Source of the DNA: JBBDXI01 sp040902425
Lineage (GTDB): Bacteria; Planctomycetota; Phycisphaerae; Phycisphaerales; UBA1924
Assembly: GCA_040902425.1 (NCBI GenBank)
Contig: JBBDXI010000041.1
Location: 1 to 64,000 of the forward strand
Direction of reading: 5' to 3'
DNA length: 64,000 nucleotides
The stretch's first letter is position 1, and each line of letters opens with the position of its first letter. Of this stretch, positions 49,323-57,599 are shown one piece after another. The notes below the pieces were generated by a model. That model searched no databases. It was not told the origin of the DNA and saw only the letters and a list, made by a program, of their open reading frames with translations. The position numbers and the translations under genes were made by a program.

Positions 49323-50711
49323 CTAGTCCTCTTCCGTGGATTCCGGCTCCGCGGCCCGGGTGAGGGAGTGGCCGCGCCCGCCCGGTTCGGGCTTGATCAG
49401 CTCGCGGATGACGGTGGTGGCGAACGCCCCGCGGGGGAGGTCGAAGGCCACGCGGACATAGGGGCCGTGCTCATCCACGCCGCCTTCGACCTCGGGAAAG
49501 GTGAGGGGGACGCGCAGCGGGCGGCGGGCGCCCGTGAGGCGGACGGGGGCCTGCTCGATCTGCTCCGGGGTGAGGCCGGCCTCGCGGAGGGCGGCGAGCT
49601 CGGCCTCGCCGGTGCGGGCGGCGGCCCGCTTCATCTGGGCGCCCCAGAGGGGCCCGGAGGGGCTGATCTCGAAGCGGGCGAGGCGGGCATCGAGCTCCGG
49701 GCCGGGGTCGGCGGGGCCGACCTCGAAGACCGCGCCGTTGTCGTGTTTCAAGGCCAGGTCCCCCTCGCGGAGCTGGCCGAGGGCGCCCTCGCGGAGGCGC
49801 CCGTCGAGGACGGCGTTGAACACGGCGGACTGGAACGCGGTGAGGTAGAAGTCGCGCTCGCCGGGGTCGATGGCGCGGATGGCGCGGCGCGGCGGGGCGC
49901 CGCGGGCGAGCGCGCCCAGGATGCGGCGCTCGGTGCTCGCTTCGCTGGAGAAGGCCGCGAGGGCGCCGGCGTAGTCGCCCCGGGCGTACAGCTCGCGGGC
50001 GCCCTGCTGCTTGTCCGGGACATCCGGGGCCGGGGCGAGGAGCGCGTCGAGCGCCGCCGGGGCGTCATCCAGCAGGATGGCGCGTCCGACGACGTGGTTG
50101 TTCAGGCGGTAGCCGAAGCGCTGCTCGCCGAAGCGGTTGGGGACCCCCTGCCGCTCCAGCATCTCCAGGGCCCGCTTCGCCTCCAGGGCCGCGCGGAAGC
50201 TGACACCGCGGATGCGGATGGAGAACCGGTTGCCCTTGAGGTGCCCCGGGCGGAGCTTGTTGCCGTGGTAGTCGGCCCAGAGGATGGAGAGCCGCTCGTG
50301 GATGAGCGAGGGGAAGTCCTCCAGCCTCTTCCCCGGGATGTGGACCGAGAAGACCTGGCGGGTGATGGCCTGCTTGTCCTTCAGCCCGGCGTAGCCGATG
50401 TCGCGCGGGGGGACGCCGAAGTGCCGGGCGAGCGTGCGCGCGGCGCTCAACGTGGCGAGGCCGCGCTTCTCGACGAAGAGGTACAGGTGTTCGCCCTCGC
50501 CGCAGGGCTGGTAGGCGGGCTGCTCATCGACGAGGAAGTCCTCGGGGCGCTCCTTGATCCAGCCGCCCAGGGGCGGGACGCGGGCGGTGAGATAGAGGGG
50601 CGGGGAGAGGCGGGGGTCGAAGCGTGATGTGGTGATGGCGTGATGGGGTGATGAGGTGAGGGGGAGGGCAGGTCCGGGCGGGCGGGGCTGATCGGCGGCG
50701 CTGTCTGACAT
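49323..50711 (-). CDS. truD: tRNA pseudouridine(13) synthase TruD
   Basis: TruD isomerises U13 in tRNA-Glu. The 462-residue protein, counted from the ATG at 50711, has the catalytic Asp in YAGLKDKQAITRQVFS, the GNRFSIRIRG block and the TRUD-domain NRFGEQRFGYRLNNH. The first 35 residues are non-conserved and partly encoded by a GTGATG-type repeat (50624-50659). It is longer than E. coli TruD (about 350 residues) because of this tail and an inserted region. Identity is secure. Confidence 0.9.
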   Translation of the reverse strand: MSDSAADQPRPPGPALPLTSSPHHAITTSRFDPRLSPPLYLTARVPPLGGWIKERPEDFLVDEQPAYQPCGEGEHLYLFVEKRGLATLSAARTLARHFGVPPRDIGYAGLKDKQAITRQVFSVHIPGKRLEDFPSLIHERLSILWADYHGNKLRPGHLKGNRFSIRIRGVSFRAALEAKRALEMLERQGVPNRFGEQRFGYRLNNHVVGRAILLDDAPAALDALLAPAPDVPDKQQGARELYARGDYAGALAAFSSEASTERRILGALARGAPPRRAIRAIDPGERDFYLTAFQSAVFNAVLDGRLREGALGQLREGDLALKHDNGAVFEVGPADPGPELDARLARFEISPSGPLWGAQMKRAAARTGEAELAALREAGLTPEQIEQAPVRLTGARRPLRVPLTFPEVEGGVDEHGPYVRVAFDLPRGAFATTVIRELIKPEPGGRGHSLTRAAEPESTEED

Positions 50712-50759
50712 CCGTTGGCTTGCTGCGTAGGTGCCCCCTCTCACGTCATCACGTAATCA
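50624..50759. repeat. GTGATG-type reiterations flanking the truD start (family P)
   Basis: GTGATGTGGTGATGGCGTGA and TGGGGTGATGAGGTGA (50624-50659) lie inside the truD 5' end. The inverse TCACGTCATCACGTAATCA (50741-50759) lies upstream of the start. Confidence 0.6.
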
Positions 50760-50773
50760 AGCCCTCGCCCCGA

Positions 50774-51241
50774 TCAGCTCTCATCGCTCATCGCCGCCTC
50801 GAGGACGTGCTCCTCGACGTAGATGGGCACATCGCCGGCGACGCCGAGGGCGATGGCGTCGCTGGGGCGGGAGTCGATGTGGATCACCTCGCCCCCGGGC
50901 TTCTTGACGTCGAGGGTGGCGAAGAACGTGTGATCGGAGAGGTCGGTGATGGTGATCGACTGGAGGGTGCCGCCCATGGCCTCGATGACGCTGGCGAGCA
51001 GGTCGTGGGTCTGGGGCCGCTTGATCTGGATCCCCTTGATGCGGCGCTCGATGGCCTGGGCCTCCGGGAGGCCGATGACGATGGGGAACGAGCGCGCGTC
51101 GGAGTCCTCGGCACCCTCATCGGTGCCGGCGCCGGGGGCGACCGCGCCGCCGCTGCCGTTGCGGGCCTCGCGCAGCTCGATGATCTGGTAATCGTTGAGC
51201 TCGCGGATCAGGATGCGCGAGAGTTCCATCCGCACGGCCAT
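50774..51241 (-). CDS. Bifunctional nuclease family protein (DUF151)
   Basis: This 155-residue protein is of the BFN/DUF151 family, whose plant member has RNase and DNase activity. The core motifs are FPIVIGLPEAQAIERRI, THDLLASVIEAMGG, TFFATLDVK and the C-terminal DSRPSDAIALG. The frame extends far upstream but the ATG at 51241 matches the family start. It is followed by truD and preceded by nnrE on the same strand. The bacterial role is not known. Confidence 0.88.
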   Translation of the reverse strand: MAVRMELSRILIRELNDYQIIELREARNGSGGAVAPGAGTDEGAEDSDARSFPIVIGLPEAQAIERRIKGIQIKRPQTHDLLASVIEAMGGTLQSITITDLSDHTFFATLDVKKPGGEVIHIDSRPSDAIALGVAGDVPIYVEEHVLEAAMSDES

Positions 51242-51303
51242 GGGCGATGCCTCCGCTGAATCGTGGGCCGGGCGGCCCGCCCAGTCAACCGGCGCGCCGG
51301 CGC

Positions 51304-52161
51304 TCACTCGTCTTCCGGCCGCCCGCGCCGGGGCGGGGGGGCCCGGTGCGGCTCGTGGCGCGCATCCTCCGGGCGGTCGGGCTGCTCGTGGCCGCCGAGG
51401 CGCGTGCCGAGCTTCTCGACAAGCTCGCGCGGCACGCCGATGCCCGCGACGATGACCTCGCCGATGTACCCCTGGGCGGTGAGGGAGCCGAAGCCCTTCT
51501 TGAGCCCCAGGAAGCTGACGGTGACGCCGGCCTGCACGGCGACGCCCAGCGGCTCGCCGGTGTCGCAGTCGAGGCCGGAGGGGATATCGACGGCCAGGAC
51601 GGTGGCGCCCTTCCGGCCCAGCTCGTTGATCCAGCCGATCAGGCCCGCGAGCGGCTCGCGGACGGGCGACGAGAGGCCCGTGCCCAGGAGCGCATCCACG
51701 ACCAGGTCGGGCGGGCCGAAGCGGTCCACGGTGCGCCCCACCTCCGCCGGCTGCTCCTCGGCGAGGCGGACCATGGGGATGCCCATGCGCTGCGCGATCC
51801 CGAGGTTCACGGCGGCGTCCCCGGCGTAGCCGTCGGCGGGCGCGGCCAGCATGATCTCGACGGCGCACCCGGCGTTGTGCAGGTGGCGGGCGAGGGCCAG
51901 GCCGTCGCCCCCGTTGTTCCCCGGGCCGCAGAAGATCATCACCCGCGCCGGCACGGCGTCCTTCGTGAGGTGGACCGCGACGCCCGCGAGGTGGAACGCC
52001 GCGTTCTCCATGAGCAGGAGCGTCGGCATCCCGTACTGCTCGGCGGCGAGGCGGTCGGCCTCGCGCGCGGCCTGGCGGGTGAACACGAACAACTCGGCGG
52101 TCCCCGCGGGCGCGAGCCCCCCCTCGCCGCCGCCCGCCTCCGCCCTGCCTGAATCGCTCAT
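51304..52161 (-). CDS. nnrE: NAD(P)H-hydrate epimerase NnrE (YjeF N-terminal domain)
   Basis: This enzyme epimerises damaged NAD(P)H hydrate so that the partner dehydratase can repair it. The 285-residue protein has the YjeF_N features QYGMPTLLLMENAAF, the GPGNNGGDGL phosphate-binding loop, DALLGTGL, and VDIPSGLDCDTG. The dehydratase domain (NnrD) found fused in many bacteria is missing. A Pro/Arg-rich tail follows. Start ATG at 52161, which faces the divergent GT2 gene across 44 bases. Confidence 0.9.
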   Translation of the reverse strand: MSDSGRAEAGGGEGGLAPAGTAELFVFTRQAAREADRLAAEQYGMPTLLLMENAAFHLAGVAVHLTKDAVPARVMIFCGPGNNGGDGLALARHLHNAGCAVEIMLAAPADGYAGDAAVNLGIAQRMGIPMVRLAEEQPAEVGRTVDRFGPPDLVVDALLGTGLSSPVREPLAGLIGWINELGRKGATVLAVDIPSGLDCDTGEPLGVAVQAGVTVSFLGLKKGFGSLTAQGYIGEVIVAGIGVPRELVEKLGTRLGGHEQPDRPEDARHEPHRAPPPRRGRPEDE

Positions 52162-52205
52162 GGGCGGAGTCTACCCGCGCGCCGGGATGAGTACGCTTCA
52201 TCCCC

Positions 52206-53465
52206 ATGGCGGACCCCGGCACGCTCTCGGCTGGCACGCTGTTCCCCGGCTGGATGCTGCTGGCGTGGCTGCTGGATGCGGCGTGCCTGGCGCTGGCGGT
52301 GTTCTGGGCGGTGGCGCTCTTCCGGCTGGTGAGGACGGCGCTGATGGTGCCGACGGCGCGGGCGGGGCTGCGCCTGCCGCCGCCGGCGGGCCCGGCCCCC
52401 CCGGTGTGCGCGGTGATCCCGGCCCACAACGAGGAGGCCACGATCGGCGGCCTGGTCGCGTCGCTGCGGGCCCAGGACTACCCGGCGCTGAGGGTCGTGC
52501 TGTGCCTGGACCGGTGCACGGACGGGACGCTCGCCGCCGTCCGGCGGGCGATCGGCGGCGACGGGCGGTTCGAGGTCGTCGAGGTCGCCGCCTGCCCGGA
52601 GGGGTGGGCGGGGAAGGTGAACGCGGTGGCGGCCGGCACGGCGACGGCCGCGGCCCGCGGGGCGGACCTGCTGCTGTTCGCCGATGCCGACACGCAGCTG
52701 GACCCGGCCTGCATCCGGGCGTGCGTGGCGCTGCTGCGGGAGCGGCGGCTGGACCTGCTGAGCCTGCTGAGCACGCTGACGTGCGGGCGGTGGTTCGAGC
52801 GGCTGGTGCAGCCGGCGGCGGGGTTCGAGCTGGTGCGCGAGTACCCGATCGTGCGGGCCAACCGGCGCCAGAGCCCGCGCGCGTTCGCCAACGGACAGTT
52901 CATGCTCATCCGGCGCGAGGCGTTCGAGGGCGCGGGCGGGCACGAGGCCGTGCACGACGAGCTGCTGGAGGACCTGGCCCTGGCGCGCCGGCTGGCGGAC
53001 GCCGGGCGGCCGATCGGGGTGTTCCTGGCGGCGGGCCTGCTGCGCTGCCGGATGTACGAGACCTGGCCGGCCTTCCGCGCGGGGTGGAAGCGGATCTTCG
53101 TCGAGGCCTCGCACCGCAAGCTGGGGCGGCTGCGGCGCAACGGCTTCTACGCCACCTTCTCCGGGGCGGTGCTGCCGGCCCTGACGCTGCTGAACGTGCC
53201 GTGGAGCCTGCTGCTGCTCGGCGCCGGCGGGGAGGCCGCCAGCGCGGGGGAGATGGGCCTGTGGCTGGCGGGGGCGGGGCTCGTCGCGTGGGCGGCGGGG
53301 AACCTCGCGGCCTACCGGATGGCGGGCGTGCCGCTCTGGGTGCTGCCGGGGGCGCCGGTGGGGTCGTGGCTGCTGGGCCGGATCATGGCCGAGGCGGCGA
53401 CCGACCTGCGCGACGGCGTGCCGATCCGCTGGGCGGCGCGGGAGTACGTGAGAGAGCGGCGCTAG
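52206..53465 (+). CDS. Membrane-bound GT2 glycosyltransferase, HpnB/CrtQ-like
   Basis: This 419-residue protein has an N-terminal membrane span, a GT-A domain and three C-terminal spans. Catalytic features are VIPAHNEEATIGGLVASL, DRCTDGTLAAV, GWAGKVNAVAA, LLFADADTQLDP (DxD) and the EDLALARRL base region. The layout and the GWAGK motif match glycosyltransferases of the HpnB and CrtQ type, often linked to hopanoid or carotenoid genes; no such genes are next to it here. The acceptor is unknown. Confidence 0.84.
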   Translation: MADPGTLSAGTLFPGWMLLAWLLDAACLALAVFWAVALFRLVRTALMVPTARAGLRLPPPAGPAPPVCAVIPAHNEEATIGGLVASLRAQDYPALRVVLCLDRCTDGTLAAVRRAIGGDGRFEVVEVAACPEGWAGKVNAVAAGTATAAARGADLLLFADADTQLDPACIRACVALLRERRLDLLSLLSTLTCGRWFERLVQPAAGFELVREYPIVRANRRQSPRAFANGQFMLIRREAFEGAGGHEAVHDELLEDLALARRLADAGRPIGVFLAAGLLRCRMYETWPAFRAGWKRIFVEASHRKLGRLRRNGFYATFSGAVLPALTLLNVPWSLLLLGAGGEAASAGEMGLWLAGAGLVAWAAGNLAAYRMAGVPLWVLPGAPVGSWLLGRIMAEAATDLRDGVPIRWAAREYVRERR

Positions 53466-53470
53466 GCGCC

Positions 53471-53514
53471 GAAGTGCACCGACTTGGGCTCAAGCCGGCC
53501 AGATCGGTGGCACG
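53471..53514. repeat. GTGCACCGACTTGGGC/GTGGCAC element (family H)
   Basis: GTGCACCGACTTGGGCTCAA and AGATCGGTGGCAC form an imperfect inverted repeat between the convergent GT2 and secY genes. The GTGGCAC end resembles families C, E and F. Confidence 0.68.
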
Positions 53515-53515
53515 C

Positions 53516-54922
53516 TCAGGAGCGCGGGCCTCGGATGCGGGGGCCCTTGTCGTCCTCGCTGCGGCCGAGGAAGCCGGCGTAGTTCCGCATGAGCAGGTTG
53601 GCCTCGACCCGCTGAACGAAGTCCAGGGCCACCGAGACGACGATCAGCAGGCCCGTGCCGCCGAGGAACTGGGTCACCGTGTAGTCGATCCGCATGCTGC
53701 GGGTGACGATCGTCGGCATCAGGGCGATGACGGCGAGGAAGGCCGCCCCCACGAAGGTGATGCGGGTCATCACGGTCTCGAGGTACTCGGCCGTTCGGGG
53801 CCCGGGGCGCAGGCCCGGGATGAACGACCCGTGGTCGCGGAGCTGCTTGGACATGTCCTCGGGGTTGAACTGGACGGTGATCCAGAAGTAGGCGAAGAAG
53901 TAGATCAGGATGAGCTCGAAGAAGACGAAGGGGAACTGGCCGTGGGCGAAGTTCTCGCTGAACCAGAGGGTGATCTGGGCCAGCCAGCCGGTGTTGCCGC
54001 CGGCCGACGCGCTCTGGTGCAGGCTGGAGAAGATGACCGAGGGGAAGATCATGAGCGAGCTGGCGAAGATGACGGGCATCACGCCGCTGTGGTTGACGCG
54101 CAGGGGCAGGTAGCTCTTCTGCCCGCCGTAGACCCGCCGGCCCCGCGTGTGCTTGGCCTGCTGCACGGGGATGCGCCGCTGGGCGACGGTGAGGAGCACC
54201 GCGCCGGCCACGACCACCACAAACCCGCCGGCGAGCAGCAGCACGCCGAGCGGCCCGATCATGGTCGGGTCGTCGGGGTTGTACTGGCTGTACACCCTCA
54301 GCACCGCGTTGGGCATGCCCGTGAGAATCCCCGCCATGATGATCATGGAGACGCCGTTGCCGATCCCGTAGCGGTCGATCTGCTCGCCCAGCCACATCAT
54401 GAAGACCGTGCCCGCGGTGAGGGCCGCGATCCCCATGGCCCACCACAGCGGGTTCTGCGACCACTGGGCGTAGACCATGGGCTCCTGGGCGTTGGTGATG
54501 AAGGTAAGCCAGCCGATGGCCTGGAAGATGCAGAGGCAGACGGCGGCGTACCGCGTCCACTCGGTGATCTTCTGGCGCCCGGTGGGGCCCTCCTCCTGGA
54601 GCTTCTTGAGGCGGGGCGAGACCGCGGCCAGGAGCTGGAAGATGATCGCCGCCGAGATGTAGGGCATGATGCCCAGGCCGAAGATCGTGGACTGGGAGAA
54701 CGTGCCGCCGGAGAAGATGGCGACGAAGTCGGCGGCGCGCCCGGCGGCGGAGCCGGACTCCGACGCCCGCTGGAAGTACTCGGTCAGCTTGGCCTGGTCG
54801 ACGCCGGGGAGGGGGATCCAGAAGCCGATGCGGTAGACGACCAGCATCCCCATCGTGAAGAGGATCTTGCTCCGCAGCTCGGGGATACGGAAGACGTTGA
54901 TCAGGGCCTGGAAGTTGATCAT
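53516..54922 (-). CDS. secY: Preprotein translocase subunit SecY
   Basis: SecY forms the protein-conducting channel in the plasma membrane. The 468-residue protein has ten spans, the start motif LRSKILFTMGMLVVYRIG, the GLGIMPYISAAI plug region, and the C-terminal GRSEDDKGPRIRG tail. The ATG at 54922 follows a repeat M copy (54933-54956). It is the last gene of the ribosomal-protein cluster; no adk, map, infA or rpmJ follows, so the cluster is cut short compared with the E. coli spc operon. Confidence 0.95.
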   Translation of the reverse strand: MINFQALINVFRIPELRSKILFTMGMLVVYRIGFWIPLPGVDQAKLTEYFQRASESGSAAGRAADFVAIFSGGTFSQSTIFGLGIMPYISAAIIFQLLAAVSPRLKKLQEEGPTGRQKITEWTRYAAVCLCIFQAIGWLTFITNAQEPMVYAQWSQNPLWWAMGIAALTAGTVFMMWLGEQIDRYGIGNGVSMIIMAGILTGMPNAVLRVYSQYNPDDPTMIGPLGVLLLAGGFVVVVAGAVLLTVAQRRIPVQQAKHTRGRRVYGGQKSYLPLRVNHSGVMPVIFASSLMIFPSVIFSSLHQSASAGGNTGWLAQITLWFSENFAHGQFPFVFFELILIYFFAYFWITVQFNPEDMSKQLRDHGSFIPGLRPGPRTAEYLETVMTRITFVGAAFLAVIALMPTIVTRSMRIDYTVTQFLGGTGLLIVVSVALDFVQRVEANLLMRNYAGFLGRSEDDKGPRIRGPRS

Positions 54923-54932
54923 GGATTGCCGT

Positions 54933-54956
54933 GTGAGCCGGGGCGCTTCGGCCCCC
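54933..54956. repeat. GAGCCGGGGCG palindrome, partial copy (family M)
   Basis: GTGAGCCGGGGCGCTTCGGC followed by CCC lies 10 bases before the secY start. It matches the element at 14902 on its left side only. Confidence 0.6.
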
Positions 54957-55006
54957 AAAATCGTGAACCCTGGTTCGCCGGCGGGCGGGGGGGCGGGGAG
55001 CGGGGA

Positions 55007-55681
55007 TCAGCCCTCCGCCTTCTCCTTGCTCTCGGGCTTGCCCTTGCCGCCCTTGCCCTCGGGCTTGCCTTCCGGCTTGCCCTCGGCCTTGGCCTCGGCC
55101 TCGGGCTTGGCGGCCTTGGCGGGGGCCTTGGGCCGGGAGCGGGTGAGTTTCTTGGTGAGGTTCTTGGGAGACCTGTCGTCGCTGTTGCGGTCGATGCCGC
55201 GGACCTTGTCGCGGCGGGTGCCGGTCTCGGTGACCTTGCCGCCCGCCCCCTCGATGAGCTTGCGCGCCGGGCCGGAGACGCGCTCGGCGGTGACGGTGAA
55301 CTTCGCCTTCAGCCCGTCCTCCCCGACGCCGCCGAGGACCTTCAGCGGGCGGCTGGTGTCGCGCACCAGGCCGGCCTTGATGAGCGTCTCCTCGTTGACC
55401 TCGCCGCCCCTGGCGAAGGCGGGATGCCGCGCGACGTCGCCGATGTTCACGATCCAGAAGAGCGTCTTGAACTGGGCGTTGGTGAAGCCGAACTTGGGGA
55501 TGCGGCGGAAGAAGGGCATCTGCCCGCCCTCGAACTGGAAGCGGGTGGACGTGCCGGAGCGCGAGCCCGCGCCCTTCTGCCCGCGACCGGAGGTCTTGCC
55601 GCGGGCGCCGTACTTGCCGCGCCCGACGCGCTTGCGCGCCTTGTAGCGGCCGGCGAGGGCGGTGATGTCGTGGATCATCAT
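55007..55681 (-). CDS. rplO: 50S ribosomal protein L15 with extended tail
   Basis: L15 is a late-assembly protein of the large subunit. The 224-residue protein has the family start ARKRVGRGKYGARGKTSGRG and GGQMPFFRRIPKFGFTN. From residue about 180 it carries a Lys/Glu/Pro-rich tail built of EGKPEGK units, beyond the usual 145-150 residues. The start is the double ATG at 55681. It lies directly after rpsE with no rpmD (L30) gene between them. Confidence 0.95.
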   Translation of the reverse strand: MMIHDITALAGRYKARKRVGRGKYGARGKTSGRGQKGAGSRSGTSTRFQFEGGQMPFFRRIPKFGFTNAQFKTLFWIVNIGDVARHPAFARGGEVNEETLIKAGLVRDTSRPLKVLGGVGEDGLKAKFTVTAERVSGPARKLIEGAGGKVTETGTRRDKVRGIDRNSDDRSPKNLTKKLTRSRPKAPAKAAKPEAEAKAEGKPEGKPEGKGGKGKPESKEKAEG

Positions 55682-55717
55682 GGGGAGTCGTCCTGGGTGC
55701 GGGGTCGTGAGGGGTCC

Positions 55718-56464
55718 TTAGGCCGCGGGAGCGGGGGGCGGGCTGTCGGGCGCGGCCTGCGGGGCCGGTGCGCCCCCGCCGTCCTGTGCCTGGGGCCTGC
55801 CGCCGCCACCGCCCCCACCACCGCCGCCGCCGGGCTTGCGCCCGCGCCCGCGCCCCGGGCCGCCGGGCCCGCCCCGCCCACGGGACGGCCGCTCCTGGCG
55901 CTGCTCGGGCTTGCGGACCTTGGGCATGGAGGAGACGAAGGCCTTGCCCTTCTCCAGCTTGGTCTCGATCTCGGTGGCGCCCAGGGTGAGGCCGCGGAGC
56001 TCGGCGACCTGCTGGGAGGTGCGGAGGCGGTCGAGGCCGGCGAAGACGGCCTTGATGGTGTTGATGGAGTTGGTGGAGCCGAAGCACTTGGTCAGGCAGT
56101 CGGTGATGCCGGCCATCTCCAGGACCGCGCGGACGCTCTGGCCGGCGACGACGCCGGTGCCGGGGGCGGCGGGGATGAGCCGGACGCGGCTGGCGCGGTA
56201 GGTGCCCTCGACCTGGTGCGGCAGGGTGGTGCCGACCATCGGGATGGGCACCATCGCCTTGCGGGCGTACTTCTGGGCCTTCTCGATGGCGCTGGGCACC
56301 TCGTTGGATTTGCCGTAGCCGTAGCCCACCTTGCCGCGCCGGTCGCCGACGACCACGAGCGCGCCGAAGCTGAAGCGCCGGCCGCCCTTGACGGTGGCGC
56401 TGGTGCGCTGGACGGCGACCGTGGTGGACTCTATTTGACTGACTTCGTCGAGCAGTTCTGCCAT
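55718..56464 (-). CDS. rpsE: 30S ribosomal protein S5 with Gly/Arg-rich tail
   Basis: S5 contributes to the decoding region of the small subunit. The 248-residue protein has FGALVVVGDRRGKVGYGYGK, the KAQKYARKAMVPIPMVGTTL block and AGITDCLTKCFGS. Usual length is about 165 residues. The extra 75 residues form an Arg/Gly-rich tail (RGRGGPGGPGRGRGRKPGG) with a run of eleven Gly. The tail resembles RNA-binding RGG segments. The spacer before it holds palindrome C4. Confidence 0.95.
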   Translation of the reverse strand: MAELLDEVSQIESTTVAVQRTSATVKGGRRFSFGALVVVGDRRGKVGYGYGKSNEVPSAIEKAQKYARKAMVPIPMVGTTLPHQVEGTYRASRVRLIPAAPGTGVVAGQSVRAVLEMAGITDCLTKCFGSTNSINTIKAVFAGLDRLRTSQQVAELRGLTLGATEIETKLEKGKAFVSSMPKVRKPEQRQERPSRGRGGPGGPGRGRGRKPGGGGGGGGGGGRPQAQDGGGAPAPQAAPDSPPPAPAA

Positions 56465-56493
56465 TGCTTGTTCTTCTTTTCTGTACTCAGTGG

Positions 56494-56512
56494 CACAGGC
56501 GTCCCGCCTGTG
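56494..56512. repeat. CACAGGCGTCCCGCCTGTG palindrome, copy 4 (family C)
   Basis: A perfect CACAGGCG-TCC-CGCCTGTG palindrome in the S5/L18 spacer, preceded by GTGG. It is the inverse-sense copy of 27114-27132. Confidence 0.92.
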
Positions 56513-56519
56513 TTCCTCT

Positions 56520-56553
56520 TCTAGAACTCCAGGCCGTCTAGAACTCCAGGCCG
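56520..56553. repeat. 17-base tandem duplication at the L18 3' end
   Basis: TCTAGAACTCCAGGCCG occurs twice in direct order, 56520-56536 and 56537-56553. The second copy contains the L18 stop codon and last codons; the first lies just past the stop. Confidence 0.9.
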
Positions 56554-56903
56554 CCCTTGCGGGCCGCGTCCGCGAAGGCCTTGACCCGGCCGTGGTACTT
56601 GAACCCGCCCCGGTCGAAGACGACCTTCTTGACGCCCGCGGCCTTGGCCTTCTCCGCGAGCTTGGACCCCACGGCGGCGGCGGCCGCGGCGTTGCCGGGT
56701 TTGGCCCCGCTCAGCAGGCCCTTCTCGGTGGAGCCGGCGGAGGCCAGGGTGTGGCCGGCGAGGTCGTCGATGACCTGGGCGTAGAAATGATGGACCGACT
56801 TGTACACGGCCAGGCGCGGGCGCTCGGCGGTGCCGTTGACGCTGCGGCGCAGCAGCCCGTGCCGCCTCACGCGCCTCTTGACTTTCTGCTTGCTCTTGTC
56901 CAT
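56538..56903 (-). CDS. rplR: 50S ribosomal protein L18
   Basis: L18 binds 5S rRNA in the central protuberance. The 121-residue protein starts MDKSKQKVKRRVRR, has RLAVYKSVHHFYAQVIDD, and ends in the family FDRGGFKYHGRVKAFADAAR. The ATG at 56903 is the family start; the upstream frame contains repeat C5. Its 3' end is partly duplicated in the downstream spacer. Confidence 0.96.
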   Translation of the reverse strand: MDKSKQKVKRRVRRHGLLRRSVNGTAERPRLAVYKSVHHFYAQVIDDLAGHTLASAGSTEKGLLSGAKPGNAAAAAAVGSKLAEKAKAAGVKKVVFDRGGFKYHGRVKAFADAARKGGLEF

Positions 56904-56927
56904 GACTCGCTTCCAGTGGGGCTCTCG

Positions 56928-56972
56928 GTGGGGCGGGCGTCTCGCCTGCCGGCGGCCGGGACGGCCGTCCAC
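56928..56972. repeat. Double-palindrome element, copy 5 (family C)
   Basis: GTGGGGCGGGCGTCTCGCC and TGCC, then GGCGGCCGGGACGGCCG and TCCAC. It has the same two-part design as the serS copy, in the L18/L6 spacer. Confidence 0.78.
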
Positions 56973-56984
56973 CGATGTCCCTCG

Positions 56985-57536
56985 TTACGCGCCGAACTGC
57001 TTGCCCTGCTTCCGCTTGATGACCTCGTCGGTGTACTTGATGCCCTTGCCGTTGTACGGCTCGGGCTTGCGCTTGGAGCGGATCTCGGCGGCCAGCTCGC
57101 CCACGGCCTGCTTGTCGGCGCCGCTGACCCTGATGATCTGCTTCTCGACCACGACCTTCACGCCCTCGGGGATCGCGACGAGGATGGGGTTGGCGTAGCC
57201 GACGACCAGCTTGATGTTCTTGCCCGCGACGGCCGCGGTCCAGCCCACCCCCACCACCTCGAGGCTCTTCTCGTAGCCCTTGGTGACGCCCTCGACCATG
57301 TTGCGCAGGAGGGCCCGGGTGGTCCCCCAGTGGGCCTTGACGTCGGCGTTGCCGGCGTCCTTCTCGTCGATGGAGACGACGAGGGACTTCTCCGTCTCGT
57401 TCCAGGCGACCTTCAGCTCCGGCCGGTGCTCGTAGGAGAGCGTGCCCTGGGGGCCGGCAATGGTGATGGTGCGCCCGGAGATGGTCGCCTTGACTCCCGC
57501 GGGGACGCCTACGGGTTGCTTTCCGATCCTCGACAT
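56985..57536 (-). CDS. rplF: 50S ribosomal protein L6
   Basis: L6 lies near the factor-binding site of the large subunit. The 183-residue protein starts MSRIGKQPVGVPAGV, has LLRNMVEGVTKGYEKSLEVVGVGW and ends in EPYNGKGIKYTDEVIKRKQGK. Length is usual for the family. It is preceded by rpsH across a 63-base spacer containing a GTGCTCG tandem tract. Confidence 0.97.
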   Translation of the reverse strand: MSRIGKQPVGVPAGVKATISGRTITIAGPQGTLSYEHRPELKVAWNETEKSLVVSIDEKDAGNADVKAHWGTTRALLRNMVEGVTKGYEKSLEVVGVGWTAAVAGKNIKLVVGYANPILVAIPEGVKVVVEKQIIRVSGADKQAVGELAAEIRSKRKPEPYNGKGIKYTDEVIKRKQGKQFGA

Positions 57537-57549
57537 GGCTTGCCTTCTT

Positions 57550-57587
57550 GTGCTCGGGTGCTCGTAGGTGCTGGTGGGTGCTCGGGG
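57550..57587. repeat. GTGCTCGGGTGCTCG tandem tract in L6/S8 spacer
   Basis: GTGCTCGGGTGCTCGTAGGT followed by GCTGGTGGGTGCTCGGGG: short tandem units GTGCTCG in degenerate order. It may be another simple repeat family. Confidence 0.55.
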
Positions 57588-57599
57588 GGCCCCGCGGGG

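Noticed and set aside
51851..56524. 1557-codon open frame on the plus strand
   Set aside because: It runs antisense over nnrE, secY, rplO and rpsE. High GC removes stop codons; the real genes on the other strand are certain.
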